Under the pieces are notes generated by a model. It was given only the letters and a program-made list of their open reading frames with translations, did not search any database and was not told the origin of the DNA. The translations under genes and the position numbers were made by a program. Below are positions 44,701 to 56,141 of a stretch of DNA of 64,000 nucleotides, piece by piece. Location: the NCBI RefSeq assembly GCF_035222485.1, contig NC_085924.1, positions 1 to 64,000 on the forward strand, read 5' to 3'. This DNA is from Podospora pseudoanserina (taxonomy: Eukaryota; Ascomycota; Sordariomycetes; Sordariales; Podosporaceae). The number at the start of each line of letters is the position of its first letter. Within the stretch, counting starts at the first letter, position 1.

Positions 44701-45491
44701 GTCACGGACGTTGAGTCCCCCCCCCCTTCGGTACCGGCCCATCCTCATTCTATCCCGAGCGCTCTCAGCCATACGACCATGCCCTAGTCTTCAAACTTGA
44801 CCAAGAAAGCATGGAAGAATATGACCAAGTGCACGCGTGATGTACCTCGCTTATAACAAAACAGCAGACTAGGCACTACACCCAAATCCCGCCCCCATTC
44901 AGCTTCCCCTCATCATCCTCATTCCCTGAGAAAGAAAGGAAAAAAAAGCACAAGCACCACCCGTTCATGCCAGTCCCCAGAAAGGCAGCAAGCTCCCGCA
45001 CTACCATCCAGTTCTCACGCATCACGTAATGTCACCCTCCTTCTCTCTGATTCAATCTGTTGCTCCCCCATGTCAAAAATAGCTAGAGCCCATCTGGAGG
45101 AAATCAGGTACCAAGATAGATGACGATAAAACCATCTCTGCTCAACCAATATTTAACCACTGGCACATTCAAAACCACACCTACATGCTGAGCTGAGCCA
45201 ACAAGTTTGAGCTCGTGGGGGCCCCTTTGAATATCGAGATGCGTGTGCTCCTCGAGGCCGGTATCGGACAACCTTGCGAGCGACTCGATCTTGAACAGGA
45301 TGGAACAGTTTGATTGGCGCACTCGGCGAATGCGCTTTGTCGTGGGCAGCCCAGGTCAGGTAGAGAGAGAGCCTGATACCGAGGCGGCTATTAATTGGAC
45401 TCTTTCTATACCTAGTTGGATTCAAGATAACTATGTACAAAAGTGGATCTAATGCCCTTTGTAATCCGCATCTACCAACCATCGTACACCT
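41797..45491. other. Long intergenic region, no supported gene
   Basis: About 3.7 kb between the DUF1479 start and the end of the aminopeptidase gene. Frames on both strands are short, overlap each other and show no family resemblance. Most of it is probably upstream sequence of the DUF1479 gene, perhaps with a long leader. Confidence 0.5.
42168..42192. repeat. (TCAG)n microsatellite
   Basis: Six tandem TCAG units followed by three AGC units, in the upstream region of the DUF1479 gene. Confidence 0.9.
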
Positions 45492-48400
45492 TTAAGCATA
45501 CCCGTTGCTGACAAGCCACTGCTTGACACCCTCGGCGTCCCTCGTCTTGTATGCCGCGCGTCCGCGAATCTTGTCCTTGACCTGCTCCAGTGTCCGGTCA
45601 AAGCCCTTGGTGTCCTTGCCAGCAAAGAACGCCTCAATCTCCTTGAGCGTCTCAAGATCGTTAAACTTGGGCAAGCTCACGTTGATCATGCGGTCCACAA
45701 GAATAGGGTTGCCCGCCAACTTGCCGGTAAACTCATCCCAGTTGTCACGGATGTACGCCCACATCAGCGGCCTGGCCGCGCGGTTGCCAGCAAACATGCC
45801 AGAGAGAATGTGCATATCGGCGCCGGGGATCGAATCGGCCGCTGCTGCCGGAGGAGAAGAGTTGAAAAGGAAGGGCAGCAGGACCTTCTTGATGACCTCG
45901 ACGTCCGTGGTGCGGCCGAGAGCTTGGAGGCAGATTTCTTTGCCGTCAATAGCTGGGGTAGTGTACCACTCCTTCTTCAGCGCAGCCACAGCATTGGCCG
46001 GGTCTGTGACGATGGCGGAGTGGTATACGGGCGCACGGAGGTTGGCTGGGATGGGCGACTGCTCGGGGTTGGCCTGGTACGCTGACCACCTTTCAAAAGC
46101 ACCCTTGCGAATTCTGACCACGACTGTTAGCAAGAATATCGAAATTTGATTCAGAAAAGCACATACTCTTCATGCGAGTTAGACACCGCCGTGAGAAGCA
46201 ACCTCTTGCGAAGCAGACCAGTGTTGAAGTCCTCGCCCTCCTTGGCTTCCCATCCCACCGTCTTGAGAGCGTTGTCAATGACCTCAAGGGTGAGCTTTTC
46301 CAAGCCAGCCTTGACTTGCTCGTCATCACCAAAGATAGACTTGATTGTTGCGAGAGAGTCCAAAGCCTGGCTGAGCACGCGGTAGTGAGTCTCCTGCTTT
46401 AAGCCTTGCACAAAGGACAGGAGAGCAGCTGTGGTGGCATGGCCTGAAAATGCAAGGTCGGCAGCAGATCCAGTGATAAAGATCTTGTCCTCTGTTGTGA
46501 GATGGTCGAGCTGGGTGCCGAGACGCTTGAGCCGGGACTCGGGGTAGTTGACACGGTAAAAACCAGTAGCGCCTGCGTTGAGCTGATAAAAGTCGTTGCT
46601 GACACCATCAATGGTAGACTCCTTGGTGGTGAGCGCCAGCGGCTCGATTCCCTTGGATCCCGTCTTTCCCTTGAGGGAAAGTGGCACCCACCAGGTGGTC
46701 TGGTCGTCCTCGGGCTTGACATCACCAGTAGACAAGAAACGGGACTGCTTCACAGAAATCCTTTGGTCTTCCTCGGTGACCGTCAGGACAGGGAAGCCGA
46801 CTTTTTCGATCCAATTCTGCATCAGAGTGTTGACATCGGTGCCGGATGCTTCGCTCAGAGCGGCCCACAGAGCCTCCGTCTTGGCGTTGCTGTACTGATG
46901 CTTCTTGAGATAGATGGCAATACCCTTGAGGAAAGTCTTGACGCCGAGGTGGGACGCCAACATGCGGATCATGGAGCAGCCCTTCAGATAACTGATCTTG
47001 TCAAAAATTTGGTTCACATCCAGCGCGTCGCGGACCTCAACCTGAATAGGGTGGGAAGACCGAACGGCATCCAGGGAAAAGGCTTGGTCCATCCCCTCAT
47101 TGATGAATTGCGGCCACACATCCCAGTCAGGGTGAAGATGGTCGGTTGCCAACCAACCGGCCCAAGTGGCAAAGCCCTCGTTGAGCCACAACTCGTCCCA
47201 CCAGTCCATGGTGACGAGGTTGCCAAACCACTGATGGGCGAGCTCGTGGGCAACGACATAAGCGATGCGGTTCCTGAAGCGAGCCTCGGACAGCTTCTCG
47301 TCAAAAAGGATGGCTGTCATGCGGTAAGTAACCAGACCCCAGTTCTCCATGGCTCCGTGAGTAAACTCGTGTACGGCGAGAATGTCGCTCTTTGGAAGTG
47401 GATAGTCAATCTCAAACCGCTCGGAAAAGTAGTCAATGATCTTGGGAGCGTGCTGAAGGGCCCATTGACCTTGCTCCTTTAGACCGCGAGTGGTGTACAC
47501 ACGAACAGGAATCTTCTTTCCATTGTACTCTCTGTCGGTAAAAGCTTCAATGTGCTCAAAATCACCAACAGCCCAGGCCAACAAGTAGGTGCTCATGATG
47601 GGACTGCGCTCGAAGGAAACAAGCTTCTTTCCTTGGGTGGCCGGCTTGGTCTCCTTAACAGGCATGTTGGACAGGGCCACTTGGTCGTCGGGAATCTCGA
47701 TGGCGAAGTCAAAGGTCGCCTTGAGGTTGGGCTCGTCAAAGCAGGGGAAAGCGCGGCGGGCATCACAAGACTCGAATTGAGTGCTGAGCATGTAGTAAAA
47801 CTCATCATCGTGGGGAACACTGGCGGCCGGGGGAGCAACGGGCTTGTACTGGCTGCGGTAAAAGCCGGCCATGTCATGGTTGAGCTCGCCGGTGAACTCG
47901 ACGGTCAGCGAGGCCTTGGGGGATGCCGGCAACTGCTCGGCAAAGGTGATGGTGGACCGCTGGGACTTGGTGTCCTCGGTGAAGTTGCTGGACTCCCATG
48001 ACTGATCACTCTTGCTCTGGCTAATTTCAATCCTGGAGTTGAGAAGCTTGAGCTCGAGAGTGTTGAGGACAATCTCGGTGGTGGGCTTGGTGAGTTGACC
48101 TTCAATGCTGCACACGGGTCGGTCAGCATGCTACCCAATCCTTGAAGAAATCAAGGGGACCTACGTGACGGTGCCCTTGTATGACCAGGTCGTGAAGTCC
48201 AGGTCCGTAATCACCAGGTCGTAGTGGACCGGCTTGAAGGTGTCAGGGAGAATGTCTCTGTCCGTCATGGCTGCTCGTCTCCTCTGGTGCGAGGCGTGAG
48301 AGCAAGATCGGAAGCTCGTGAGAGCGACAGCTGGTGACGGGCGAATGGGCAGTCGACGCGGGGTAGCTCTCTTGGGATTGGCCGACAGTGACGACACAAA

Positions 48401-48520
48401 ACGGGCGGGTGCAGACGGTCGAAGGGCAACAAACGTGGCTGAAGGAGAGGCACAGCGGAGAGGGGTAGATGGGATCAAAAAGCGTCCTCTGGCGAGAACG
48501 GTGGATGTTGACCTGAACAT
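45492..48520 (-). CDS. M1 family zinc aminopeptidase with probable mitochondrial presequence
   Basis: Three exons (48520-48165, 48107-46167, 46113-45492; introns 57 and 53 bp) give 972 residues. GAMEN (370-374), HELAH (406-410) and the third zinc ligand Glu429 (WLNEGFA) are intact, followed by the ERAP1-like C-terminal helical domain. It belongs to the fungal Ape2/Aap1 puromycin-sensitive-type enzymes that remove N-terminal residues from peptides. The first ~84 residues are rich in Arg and Ser with no acids (MFRSTSTVLARGRF...), like a mitochondrial targeting peptide. Met85 (MTDRDILPDTFKP, ATG at 48268) is the start of the usual cytosolic form. Two start sites on one transcript could give two locations. 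Confidence 0.93.
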
Positions 48521-49276
48521 GAAAAGAAAAGATGACAGAAACAAGTCCAGTCAAGCTTTGGGAAAGCTGCAGAGCACTTGACCAACCCCACCTCAGCTCT
48601 CGCAACCGCGCCTCACCCGAAGCTGTGCTGGCAGATGGCCCCTCACCTGATGGACGGAGTGGAGGGGATGGCGGCAGTTGACGCAACCGATGAAACGCTA
48701 GGCACAAGCAGGGCCGCTTTCAATGCGCAGGATCAGTCCAGATTGGGGTCTGAATAGACAGCTGTGGAAGGGACGCTCCAGCGAGAAACAGTCAAGTGAA
48801 CCGAAACAGAGCTTCCGGATGTGGGTGGGTCCCCGGGATCGAAGATTGATCGAAGCTTCGGGCGGAACGGGCGGGGTTGCAGCCCCTCACCGGTGGATCC
48901 CGGTGATGGCATGGAGATGTGGAATAGATTGTTGCAAAACACAGGCTGGAAGCACAAAAGATAACCATGTTCAATTCTGCCAAGGTATCCATGATAAATG
49001 GCCAAGCCGGCCCGCATGAGTCCTGCCCGGCCCATCACATCATAGCATCACCAGCCAGGTGACAAAATGGTGACGATCCATGTTACGTAGTGTCCCGAAT
49101 TCCCAGTCCCAACTCCCAGAACGGAATGCAGATAAGAGCTGCGAGTCCAACCACCACCTAGGTAAAATAGGTTGTTGTCGCTGGCTCTGGAGAAAAGCGC
49201 TCGACCTTGAGAAGCAAATGAAATAGAAAGGATAAAAAGCACCACCCAATGACGACCTTAGTTCCATGCAACCCAT
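48521..49276. other. Intergenic, promoter of the aminopeptidase gene
   Basis: About 760 bp, no supported gene. Confidence 0.5.
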
Positions 49277-52200
49277 CTAGTTCCCGGAAACCTCACTCTC
49301 GGCCTGCTCGGCTACCTTATCCCACCACACACCATGAGCCTCCCGATCGACAACCGACACCTTTCCAAGCATCTCCACCATATCCCTCACCTTGTCCACA
49401 AACTCGGCCAGACCCAATCCTGCCAGCTTCTCCCCTGCCGTGCTGGTGAATTTGACCTTGTCACTGGTGCTCACAGCTGCCAGCCGCGCGAGAATGTGGC
49501 CTCTGAGTCGTCCAAGCAGCAGCCTCAGGACCGGCTCTCTCACCTCGTCCTGCCGTGACTGCGTGGCCGCTTCTGCTCCAGCAACCAGAAACTTGCTGAC
49601 CAAGGCCTTGAGCTGTCCCCTTGTCGCCGCCGGCATCGACCGTCCCGCCTCGAGCGCCGCCATGATGCCCTCCACGGCAACGTCGAGTGCCAGATCTCCC
49701 TGCTGCTCGCTCCTCTCCAGCACCGCAAAAATCCTCTGGGCTTCGTTACGCCAAGGGGCTCGGACGTCGCGCTTCAGCAGGTTTTTGCACTGCAGCAGGA
49801 TGGCGCCAGTGATGACGATCCGTCTTGTCAAGCGCCCTGCTTCCACGGCGCGCTTGTGGTCAAGGCGAAGCATCTCTGGCATGTCGTCCAGCGCCACAGG
49901 TGAGAGCTGCGTAAACAAATTGACCAGGAGCTGCGCGTATATGCGGTTTGCTGTCAGCCGGGAAGAAGGGTGGTTGACGCCCTCTGGGTCTCTCCTTGAG
50001 ACTTCAGCCAGCAGCTTTTGCTGCGTAGCCTTCCATGTCCGCAGCGCGACCGATAGATCAAAGTGTCCAGCTTCGAGATCCGAGGCGAATGCTTTCGCCT
50101 CGTAAACCGGTGCTTGCGTCACGAGTTTCGGCGCCGCAAGCTGGAGTAGGTAGTTGGCATAGTCGCTGAGCATGACGTCGATGAAGCCATTCAAGGCTTC
50201 GAGACGGTCAACGTAGTTGCCTTGGCTGAGCTTCTCCTCGGTGAGCTTCTTCACTTCTTCATCACGAACAGGTGCACAGAGTTTGGGCAGTAATGTTCCC
50301 ATCGCCTCAAAGAACTTTTCGTACGAAAAGCTCCCCATGGCGAATTGCTGCTTGGCAGTTTCCGTGTCGAGCAGCTCGCCGATAAAGGTATGCATTGAGT
50401 TCCCCGGCTTCACCAGCCGCTGAAGCTTCTCTCGAATAGACTCGGCGACCCTGAGGAGCAAGAAAAAGTGCGCCTCTTGGTTTTGCGTCTGCATGGTAAC
50501 TCGCATGTCCTCAAAGATTGGGTTGAGTAGGCCTGCCTGTTGCTCGTGATACTCGTGTGGCTCGGTCCGGAACTCCTTGTTGATGGCTAGCTCATGGACA
50601 ACAATCCTGTTGTCAGGCAGCAAACTCTTTTGGCTGGGAATGATGACATTGACCTTGAATGTGTCGCGCTTTCTGGCGGGTGTTGACGGGGGAGTCGGCA
50701 TTTGACTGGAGGCATTTTGTTGGCTGTCCTCTTCCACACCAAGCACGCCCATGGCAGTCTCGGTCACTGAATGTTCGGCAACACGAGGCTTCATGTCGCC
50801 AACAGGCTTCTTTGCCTTGGCCCTCCGAGCAGCCTTGACGGCGTCCGCGACCATTTGCTTGCCCCGAGTCGGACCGGCCAGCTTCTTGATCCTGACCAAC
50901 AAGAGGAGCTGGTTGTCACGAATGCTCTTCTTGTACACCTGATCGACCGACCCGTCGGTGCTGTCCTTGACTGATTCCCAAATGGCATCAAGTTCCACAA
51001 ACTGCATGACCATCAATTCCACAAGTGAGCTGGAGTCCCGAGCTTTCCATGCTATAAAGGCATTATAAAATGTTGCATAGACTTCGGGAAAGCTGGTAAA
51101 GAGTAGCGGCGGAGGGGTATAATTGTTGAAGGAGGTCAGCCGCCCGAGAATATTCTCAAACGATACAAGCAAGTCCCTGGCCTTGCCGACCAGCTCTTGT
51201 GACTGCGGATTCGGTAGCTCGTCTTTGGGTATTGGCTTTGACAGACCCGAGCCGTCCTGATCCGATTCCTCGACTGCCTGGCCTTCCTTATTGCTGAGCA
51301 CTTGAGATGGGTGCCCCAAGATGAGAAACGCACTCAAGAAAGTCCGTACTGCCGCCATCTCCTCCACAGACCCCTGTTTCCCCTCGTCGAGGCCGCATAT
51401 TCGCAGTATTCTGGACGTAACAAGAAGTACCTTTTCCTGAGACAGCAACACAGTGACCTTGTCAAACGATGTTTCCCTAACCGCATCAATCGACAGCCCA
51501 AGCGCAGAAAACTCGGCAACCGCTCGTTGCCGCTGGAGGGCTCTCCACCACCACTGAATCTTGGAAACTGCTGCATCCTCGGTCAATGGGGCTGACTCGC
51601 TGAGCTCCATCCCACCAGTCTCGGTATCGGCGTTGGGCATGGACTCGACAGGAGGAGATTTTCGCGTTCCCAAGCTCTGCCCACGCTCCCTCCCCCTAAT
51701 CTTGGCCGCATTCCTGTTTCTAAACTCTTCCCTTCTCCTCTCAGCCTCTGCCAGCCGCTCCTCCATTTGTGACTTCATTTTTCTCGCCTCTTGCTCCCGC
51801 TTCTCCTTCATGGTCTCGGCGACAGCCTTGGCGCGCTTGACCTCCTCGGCACAGGAGGCAGCGATCTCGGCCAGGTTGCGCTCCCGGGCCTGGGCAGCAG
51901 CAAGCGCTCTCTCTTCACTGGCGCTCGTGTCCTTGGTGACAGCCTTTGCGATGGCTGCGCGCAGGCGCACCTTTTCGGCATGGGCGGCGCGGTCTGCGAG
52001 GCGGGCCTTTCGGTCCTCGAGAATGGACGCTCGACGCAGGTGCTGGGCTACATATTTGCTCTGGGGACCGCCCTCGAGGCTGTAACCATGTGACGATCGG
52101 GACTGGGCCGACGAGATGCTGTTGCGGCGAGAAGAGGCGGCGCTGTCTTTTCGTCGCGTCTGGTTTGTCGGGCGGTAGAAGAGGCGGGCAGCGATATGGG

Positions 52201-52372
52201 GAGGTGGGGTCGAGATCTTGGCGGCGTCGGCGTCGCCCTCGACGAGATCGATTTCTTCGTCGGGTGGTGGGAGAGAGAGATGGACAGGATCTGGGGTGCC
52301 GGCGGTGGGCGATCGGATCGATTCCTCGAGGTTCCTTTCGGGCTCGGTCAAGTCGAGCGACGGTCGCCGCAT
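49277..52372 (-). CDS. TCP11 / Sok1 family protein
   Basis: A single exon of 1031 residues from the first in-frame ATG (MRRPSLDLTEPERN). Residues ~100-230 form a charged Ala/Arg/Glu coiled coil (RKARLADRAAHAEKVRLRAA..., MKEKREQEARKMKSQMEERL). The C-terminal ~450 residues fit the T-complex-protein-11 domain: FEDMRVTMQTQNQEAHFFLL, NSMHTFIGELLDTETAKQQ, YANYLLQLAAPKL and MPEMLRLDHKRAVEAGRLTRR. Yeast Sok1 suppresses loss of protein kinase A, so a role in cAMP/PKA signalling is the standard inference. A run of Ser/Arg sites in the N-terminus (RRKDSAASSRRNSISS) offers PKA-like phosphorylation sites. Confidence 0.9.
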   Translation of the reverse strand: MRRPSLDLTEPERNLEESIRSPTAGTPDPVHLSLPPPDEEIDLVEGDADAAKISTPPPHIAARLFYRPTNQTRRKDSAASSRRNSISSAQSRSSHGYSLEGGPQSKYVAQHLRRASILEDRKARLADRAAHAEKVRLRAAIAKAVTKDTSASEERALAAAQARERNLAEIAASCAEEVKRAKAVAETMKEKREQEARKMKSQMEERLAEAERRREEFRNRNAAKIRGRERGQSLGTRKSPPVESMPNADTETGGMELSESAPLTEDAAVSKIQWWWRALQRQRAVAEFSALGLSIDAVRETSFDKVTVLLSQEKVLLVTSRILRICGLDEGKQGSVEEMAAVRTFLSAFLILGHPSQVLSNKEGQAVEESDQDGSGLSKPIPKDELPNPQSQELVGKARDLLVSFENILGRLTSFNNYTPPPLLFTSFPEVYATFYNAFIAWKARDSSSLVELMVMQFVELDAIWESVKDSTDGSVDQVYKKSIRDNQLLLLVRIKKLAGPTRGKQMVADAVKAARRAKAKKPVGDMKPRVAEHSVTETAMGVLGVEEDSQQNASSQMPTPPSTPARKRDTFKVNVIIPSQKSLLPDNRIVVHELAINKEFRTEPHEYHEQQAGLLNPIFEDMRVTMQTQNQEAHFFLLLRVAESIREKLQRLVKPGNSMHTFIGELLDTETAKQQFAMGSFSYEKFFEAMGTLLPKLCAPVRDEEVKKLTEEKLSQGNYVDRLEALNGFIDVMLSDYANYLLQLAAPKLVTQAPVYEAKAFASDLEAGHFDLSVALRTWKATQQKLLAEVSRRDPEGVNHPSSRLTANRIYAQLLVNLFTQLSPVALDDMPEMLRLDHKRAVEAGRLTRRIVITGAILLQCKNLLKRDVRAPWRNEAQRIFAVLERSEQQGDLALDVAVEGIMAALEAGRSMPAATRGQLKALVSKFLVAGAEAATQSRQDEVREPVLRLLLGRLRGHILARLAAVSTSDKVKFTSTAGEKLAGLGLAEFVDKVRDMVEMLGKVSVVDREAHGVWWDKVAEQAESEVSGN

Positions 52373-53030
52373 CGCGCTCGCCTTTGTTTGTGTTGTTGTG
52401 GTGGGCAAATCTTTGTCGTGTGTGCGGCTGGCGCTGGCGCGATGGGAAACTCAGCAAAAAGTGATAATGGCACAATTGGGAGGTGGAGAAGGGCCGTTAT
52501 GTCATGGATCGATGGTCCTAGAGATGCAGCTTGCAGCTTGCAGCTTGCCTGCTTCGTGGGGTTGTTGCAGTGCCCGTCCTGGTGACAAAGAGAAGATGAC
52601 AGAGACAAGAAAAAGAGACCGTGAGCCGGCGGAGGGAGGGAGTCAAAGAGAGCGTAAATAACTACTAACAGGAGGTCCGTCTCCCTCCTCTTGCCGAAAA
52701 CAACCTGGAAGCGAACGGTGCTGACACAGACGCGGTCAAGATGATGCGAACAAGAATAGAAGGCTGGGGAACCTTGATGACGAACAGCCGAGCTCGGGCC
52801 ATCCTGCAGCCTGGTTGCACAACGACGATGCATTGTGCCAAGCCCTGCCGTTGCTTCGTCCTCTGACAGAGTCGCACCCAAAAAAACTCCCACGGCCGAC
52901 GTTAGCGGATCTTTGTTTCAACGTCAAAGACACCAATTATCCCTTCCCCTGAACCGAGCAAAAGAGCTAGTGCTCCCGGCTCAGACCGTCATTGTCTGGT
53001 TTCTAGATGACGAGTCGAGCCGAGACGGCA
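52373..53030. other. Intergenic, promoter of the TCP11 gene
   Basis: About 660 bp. It holds a small CAGCTTG triplet repeat near 52526 but no gene I can support. Confidence 0.5.
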
Positions 53031-54335
53031 TCACCTCCCCTCCAGCCTCTGCTCCTCCCATCTGTCACCCTCAGCATCGAGCTCCACCAACGAACTGTGG
53101 ATGGTCCCTGGCCCCTTCCTCCCATTCGAAGCATGTAGCTCATGCACCAGTTCTCCGTTTCTGCCATAGTGTCCCCAGCTGCTGTCACCCGGTAGCTCGG
53201 GCGATACCAGCATCCAAGGTCCAGTATACGGCGAGTTGAACATGGTCCATCGATCTTTATTCTCTCGCTTTTCCCGTTCCTCTACTTCCACATCCGCTTT
53301 CGTCGAGTTCTTTCGACCTCTTTCGCTGGGCGTGTCACGGCTAGTTGTGACGACACGGGCGAAGATGCCCCTTTTCCCCTCTGTGCCCCCGGGCCACTTC
53401 CAACTCCTCGCCCACCTCGATGGAGTCCATGAGGTGATTGACTCTCTCAGTTTAACAAATGCTGACCTCGAAAGGCCTGTCTCTTGTGCTGACTTGGTTT
53501 CTAAAGTCGCAAACTTGGTAAGGGGAGGGCCTCTGTTCCTCGGATCATGGACTGCCCCAAACAAGCTCTTGTTTTTCAACCTTCGGCTTTGTTGCATCTT
53601 CCGCTTTTGTTTTCGGCGCCACATGAGGTAGGCTACCTCACACGCTACAAGGAGGGCCACGGCGAGGATTAGACCTATCGTGAGAGCTGCTGCTTGGCCA
53701 GAGGACATGTTTTCAGAGTTGGCTGTGCCGTCCTCGGCTGTTGGTAGCGGGAGGAAGGATGTGGTCACTGTTGTGTTGTCGAGGTTTGTTGGGATGTGCG
53801 TTGGTGCTGGGCTCCTTGTATGGAGGGTTGTCTGTGCCGAGGTGACAGGATTGCTTTCTGGCTCGGCTTGTACAGTCTGAGAAGAGTCCGTGATAAAAAA
53901 AGCAGGACTGCAAAGTTCAGGGTCTGCAGAGGCGTATCCGCCCTCTTTGGTTTGCGGTTTGAAGCGGAGGACATAACGAGTCTTGGTCGATAATGTTTGT
54001 GGGGGTATGTTGGGTGTTTTCAGGTTGATTGATCCGTCATGGCCGAGGTTGATTGCCCCTTGCGCACACTATCAGCACTGAGTGGCCGTGAGCAACAGAT
54101 CAAACTTACTGGCAAGGCACAAAGCCATGGGGTTGACCTCGAAATTCCATGTTGTCAACCAGAGGTCATACACAGTATTGTTGAGGGCATTCCAAGATAT
54201 GGGAATGTTTTGTCCATGCGTGTAAGACTCTGAAAAGTCCGGCTGCTTTCCGCTCGGCACATTCCAGAGGTATTGTCGTTGGGCATCACCTTGTCTCCTT
54301 TCCACTGAAAATAAACGCCTCCAGGTTGCCGACAT
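53031..54335 (-). CDS. Single-pass membrane protein, fungal extracellular beta-sandwich type
   Basis: Two exons (54335-54110 and 54058-53031, 51-bp intron) give 417 residues. The N-terminal part (DFSESYTHGQNIPISWNALNNTVYDLWLTTW..., then INLGHDGSINLKTP, TKTRYVLRF) follows the pattern of fungal surface proteins that precede one transmembrane helix. That helix is SSGQAAALTIGLILAVALLVACEVAYLMW, after a Ser/Thr stalk. The cytosolic tail of ~200 residues is basic and ends near LVELDAEGDRWEEQRLEGR. A signal peptide is not visible at this start, so an upstream exon may be missing. Members resemble Mid2/Wsc-like sensors in layout only; function unknown. Confidence 0.7.
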
Positions 54336-55173
54336 ACTGACAATGCATAGGGATATGAAAAAATAGAAATAGACGCGCTGCGAGTTGGCAATCCCACGGG
54401 ACTGCGAGCCGCGAGGCCTTTATGTTGGTGATACCATCCGCCATTCCAGCCAAGCGTTGCCCGCACTCGAATGCAGTTGCTCTCCAACATGGTGGTGGTT
54501 CACCACGCGGTGTGCCCAACAAGCCTCGATCGGGCGGTGATAACCAGGTTGAGTGAAATGGCTGCAGGACCGCTTGGCCGCATTGGGGTGCTCCTGAGCG
54601 CGCCAACGAATGGAGACGACGGAATACCCGCAGAAGCGCGACTTCAAACCAACATGGCTATGAAGAAGGATATCTCTCTCTCTTGGCCCTGCGGTAGTGA
54701 CCTGACCGCCATTGGTGGCCTAGCCGTCGCTGGCGCTTATACCAGACTGCCGGGTCTGTCATGGTGTCCTTTTGACCACTCATTCACGCCCACTAACACG
54801 TCCAAGCTGGGTAGAGCTTCTTGAAAGCAAATCTGCCTGGTCGCCAATCTGCGACAATATCCAAGGCTCATCACGAAGCCGACACGTCGTCGCTGAATAC
54901 ACAGCAGAGAGACGAAACCACGAGCTAGGTGTGTCAAAGTGGCCCTTGAGCCATATGCATGCACCCCTACATTATTCCGACCAACATGCCATGGACTGCA
55001 ACACTGAATGTGCTCGTGATCATGGATCTGAGGTTACCTGGTAGAGATAAGCAACATGTCCTCTGCTCCAGTGCCATGATACCTCTGTGTCCAAATATGA
55101 GCCAAGCGACAGGGGAAAAAACCAAAAGGTTAAAGGGGGGCAAAACAAAGCGAAGGTGGGAGAAAGGCAAAAT
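54336..55173. other. Intergenic, no gene seen
   Basis: About 840 bp between the membrane protein gene and the tRNA. A first exon carrying the missing signal peptide of the former may lie in the left part. Confidence 0.4.
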
Positions 55174-55266
55174 TGATCGCGGCAGGGATCGAACCTGCGA
55201 TCCTCTGCGTTACAGGTGCTAAACAAGCTTGTAAAGCAGATGCCTTAACCACTGGGCCACGCAACC
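55174..55266 (-). tRNA. tRNA-Val(TAC) with 20-nt intron
   Basis: Read on the minus strand: acceptor stem GGTTGCG pairs with CGCGATC (two G-U pairs) and the D-arm is GCC...GGC. The anticodon stem TCTGC/GCAGA encloses the loop TT-TAC-A, an intron, then C. The T-arm is GCAGG-TTCGATC-CCTGC and the discriminator base is A. The intron (55210-55229) follows position 37, the normal eukaryotic site, leaving a 73-nt mature tRNA. Confidence 0.93.
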
Positions 55267-56141
55267 TTGGATGGAGATATTAGTCAGAGCTGTGACCTAC
55301 GTTGTGGGCTGGAGTGGGGTGCGGGGTATGCTTTGAGTCTACACTAGGACATGATTGATTGTATTTATGTTTTCATCCTCTTTGTGATAAAGGATGCCAT
55401 CACATAACGAATTCCGGTTGCTTCAGGTTTGCTTGGGTACCTATTTATGTAACAATGTATGCCAGTAAGAAATGAATGTCATTTGCCACGCTCTTGGAAA
55501 CACCTATTGGTGGTCTGGAAAGCACTTATGAGGAGAGAGCCGATTACATCACACAACACAGCGTTCTGTCTCACTGTTTCACATACATATCGGAATCCCA
55601 TATCCTCGGAAATGCACGTCCCTCTGCACTCTCCAAAAGCAGGCTGTACAACAGCGGCGTTCAGCCAGCCAAGAGCCTGGGCTTTGCTCGTCAGCTCGTC
55701 GCCAAGCCCCCAAGACTCGCCTTTGACGATGCAGAACGAGAATTTCGCTGGGCGCCAAGAGTCTTGGGATCCTCATGATTACCAACAGAAGGACCTGGCC
55801 AAGGCTGGGCGAAAGAATCATCATGCACCCTCTGGTCGGGAATAAATCTGCTTTTAAGCATTGCTCTCCCTCTTACCTCTGCTGAACCTGGAAGAAGGGA
55901 CCATTCGTTCTTTCTCGACTGGTCACTATCTGGCGGCAACCTTATCACCGCCGACCACTCCCTGCCTTTGGTACAGCAGCGTCCACAACAGCACCCAGAA
56001 CGACGACAATGTTATGAGATCGCCCCTCCGCTGCTTACAGGCTCGTATGACGGAGATCGCGGCTAAATAGCGTCATCCATATATCAGATCCAGGAGGACT
56101 CGCCTAGGAAGTCGACAGTCGCCGTTTTCAGTCAGAGCATC
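55267..56141. other. Intergenic, no gene seen
   Basis: About 875 bp with only short frames; includes the promoter of the next gene. Confidence 0.5.

Noticed and set aside
46502-47482. 326-residue plus-strand frame
   Set aside because: Antisense shadow of the M1 aminopeptidase catalytic region.
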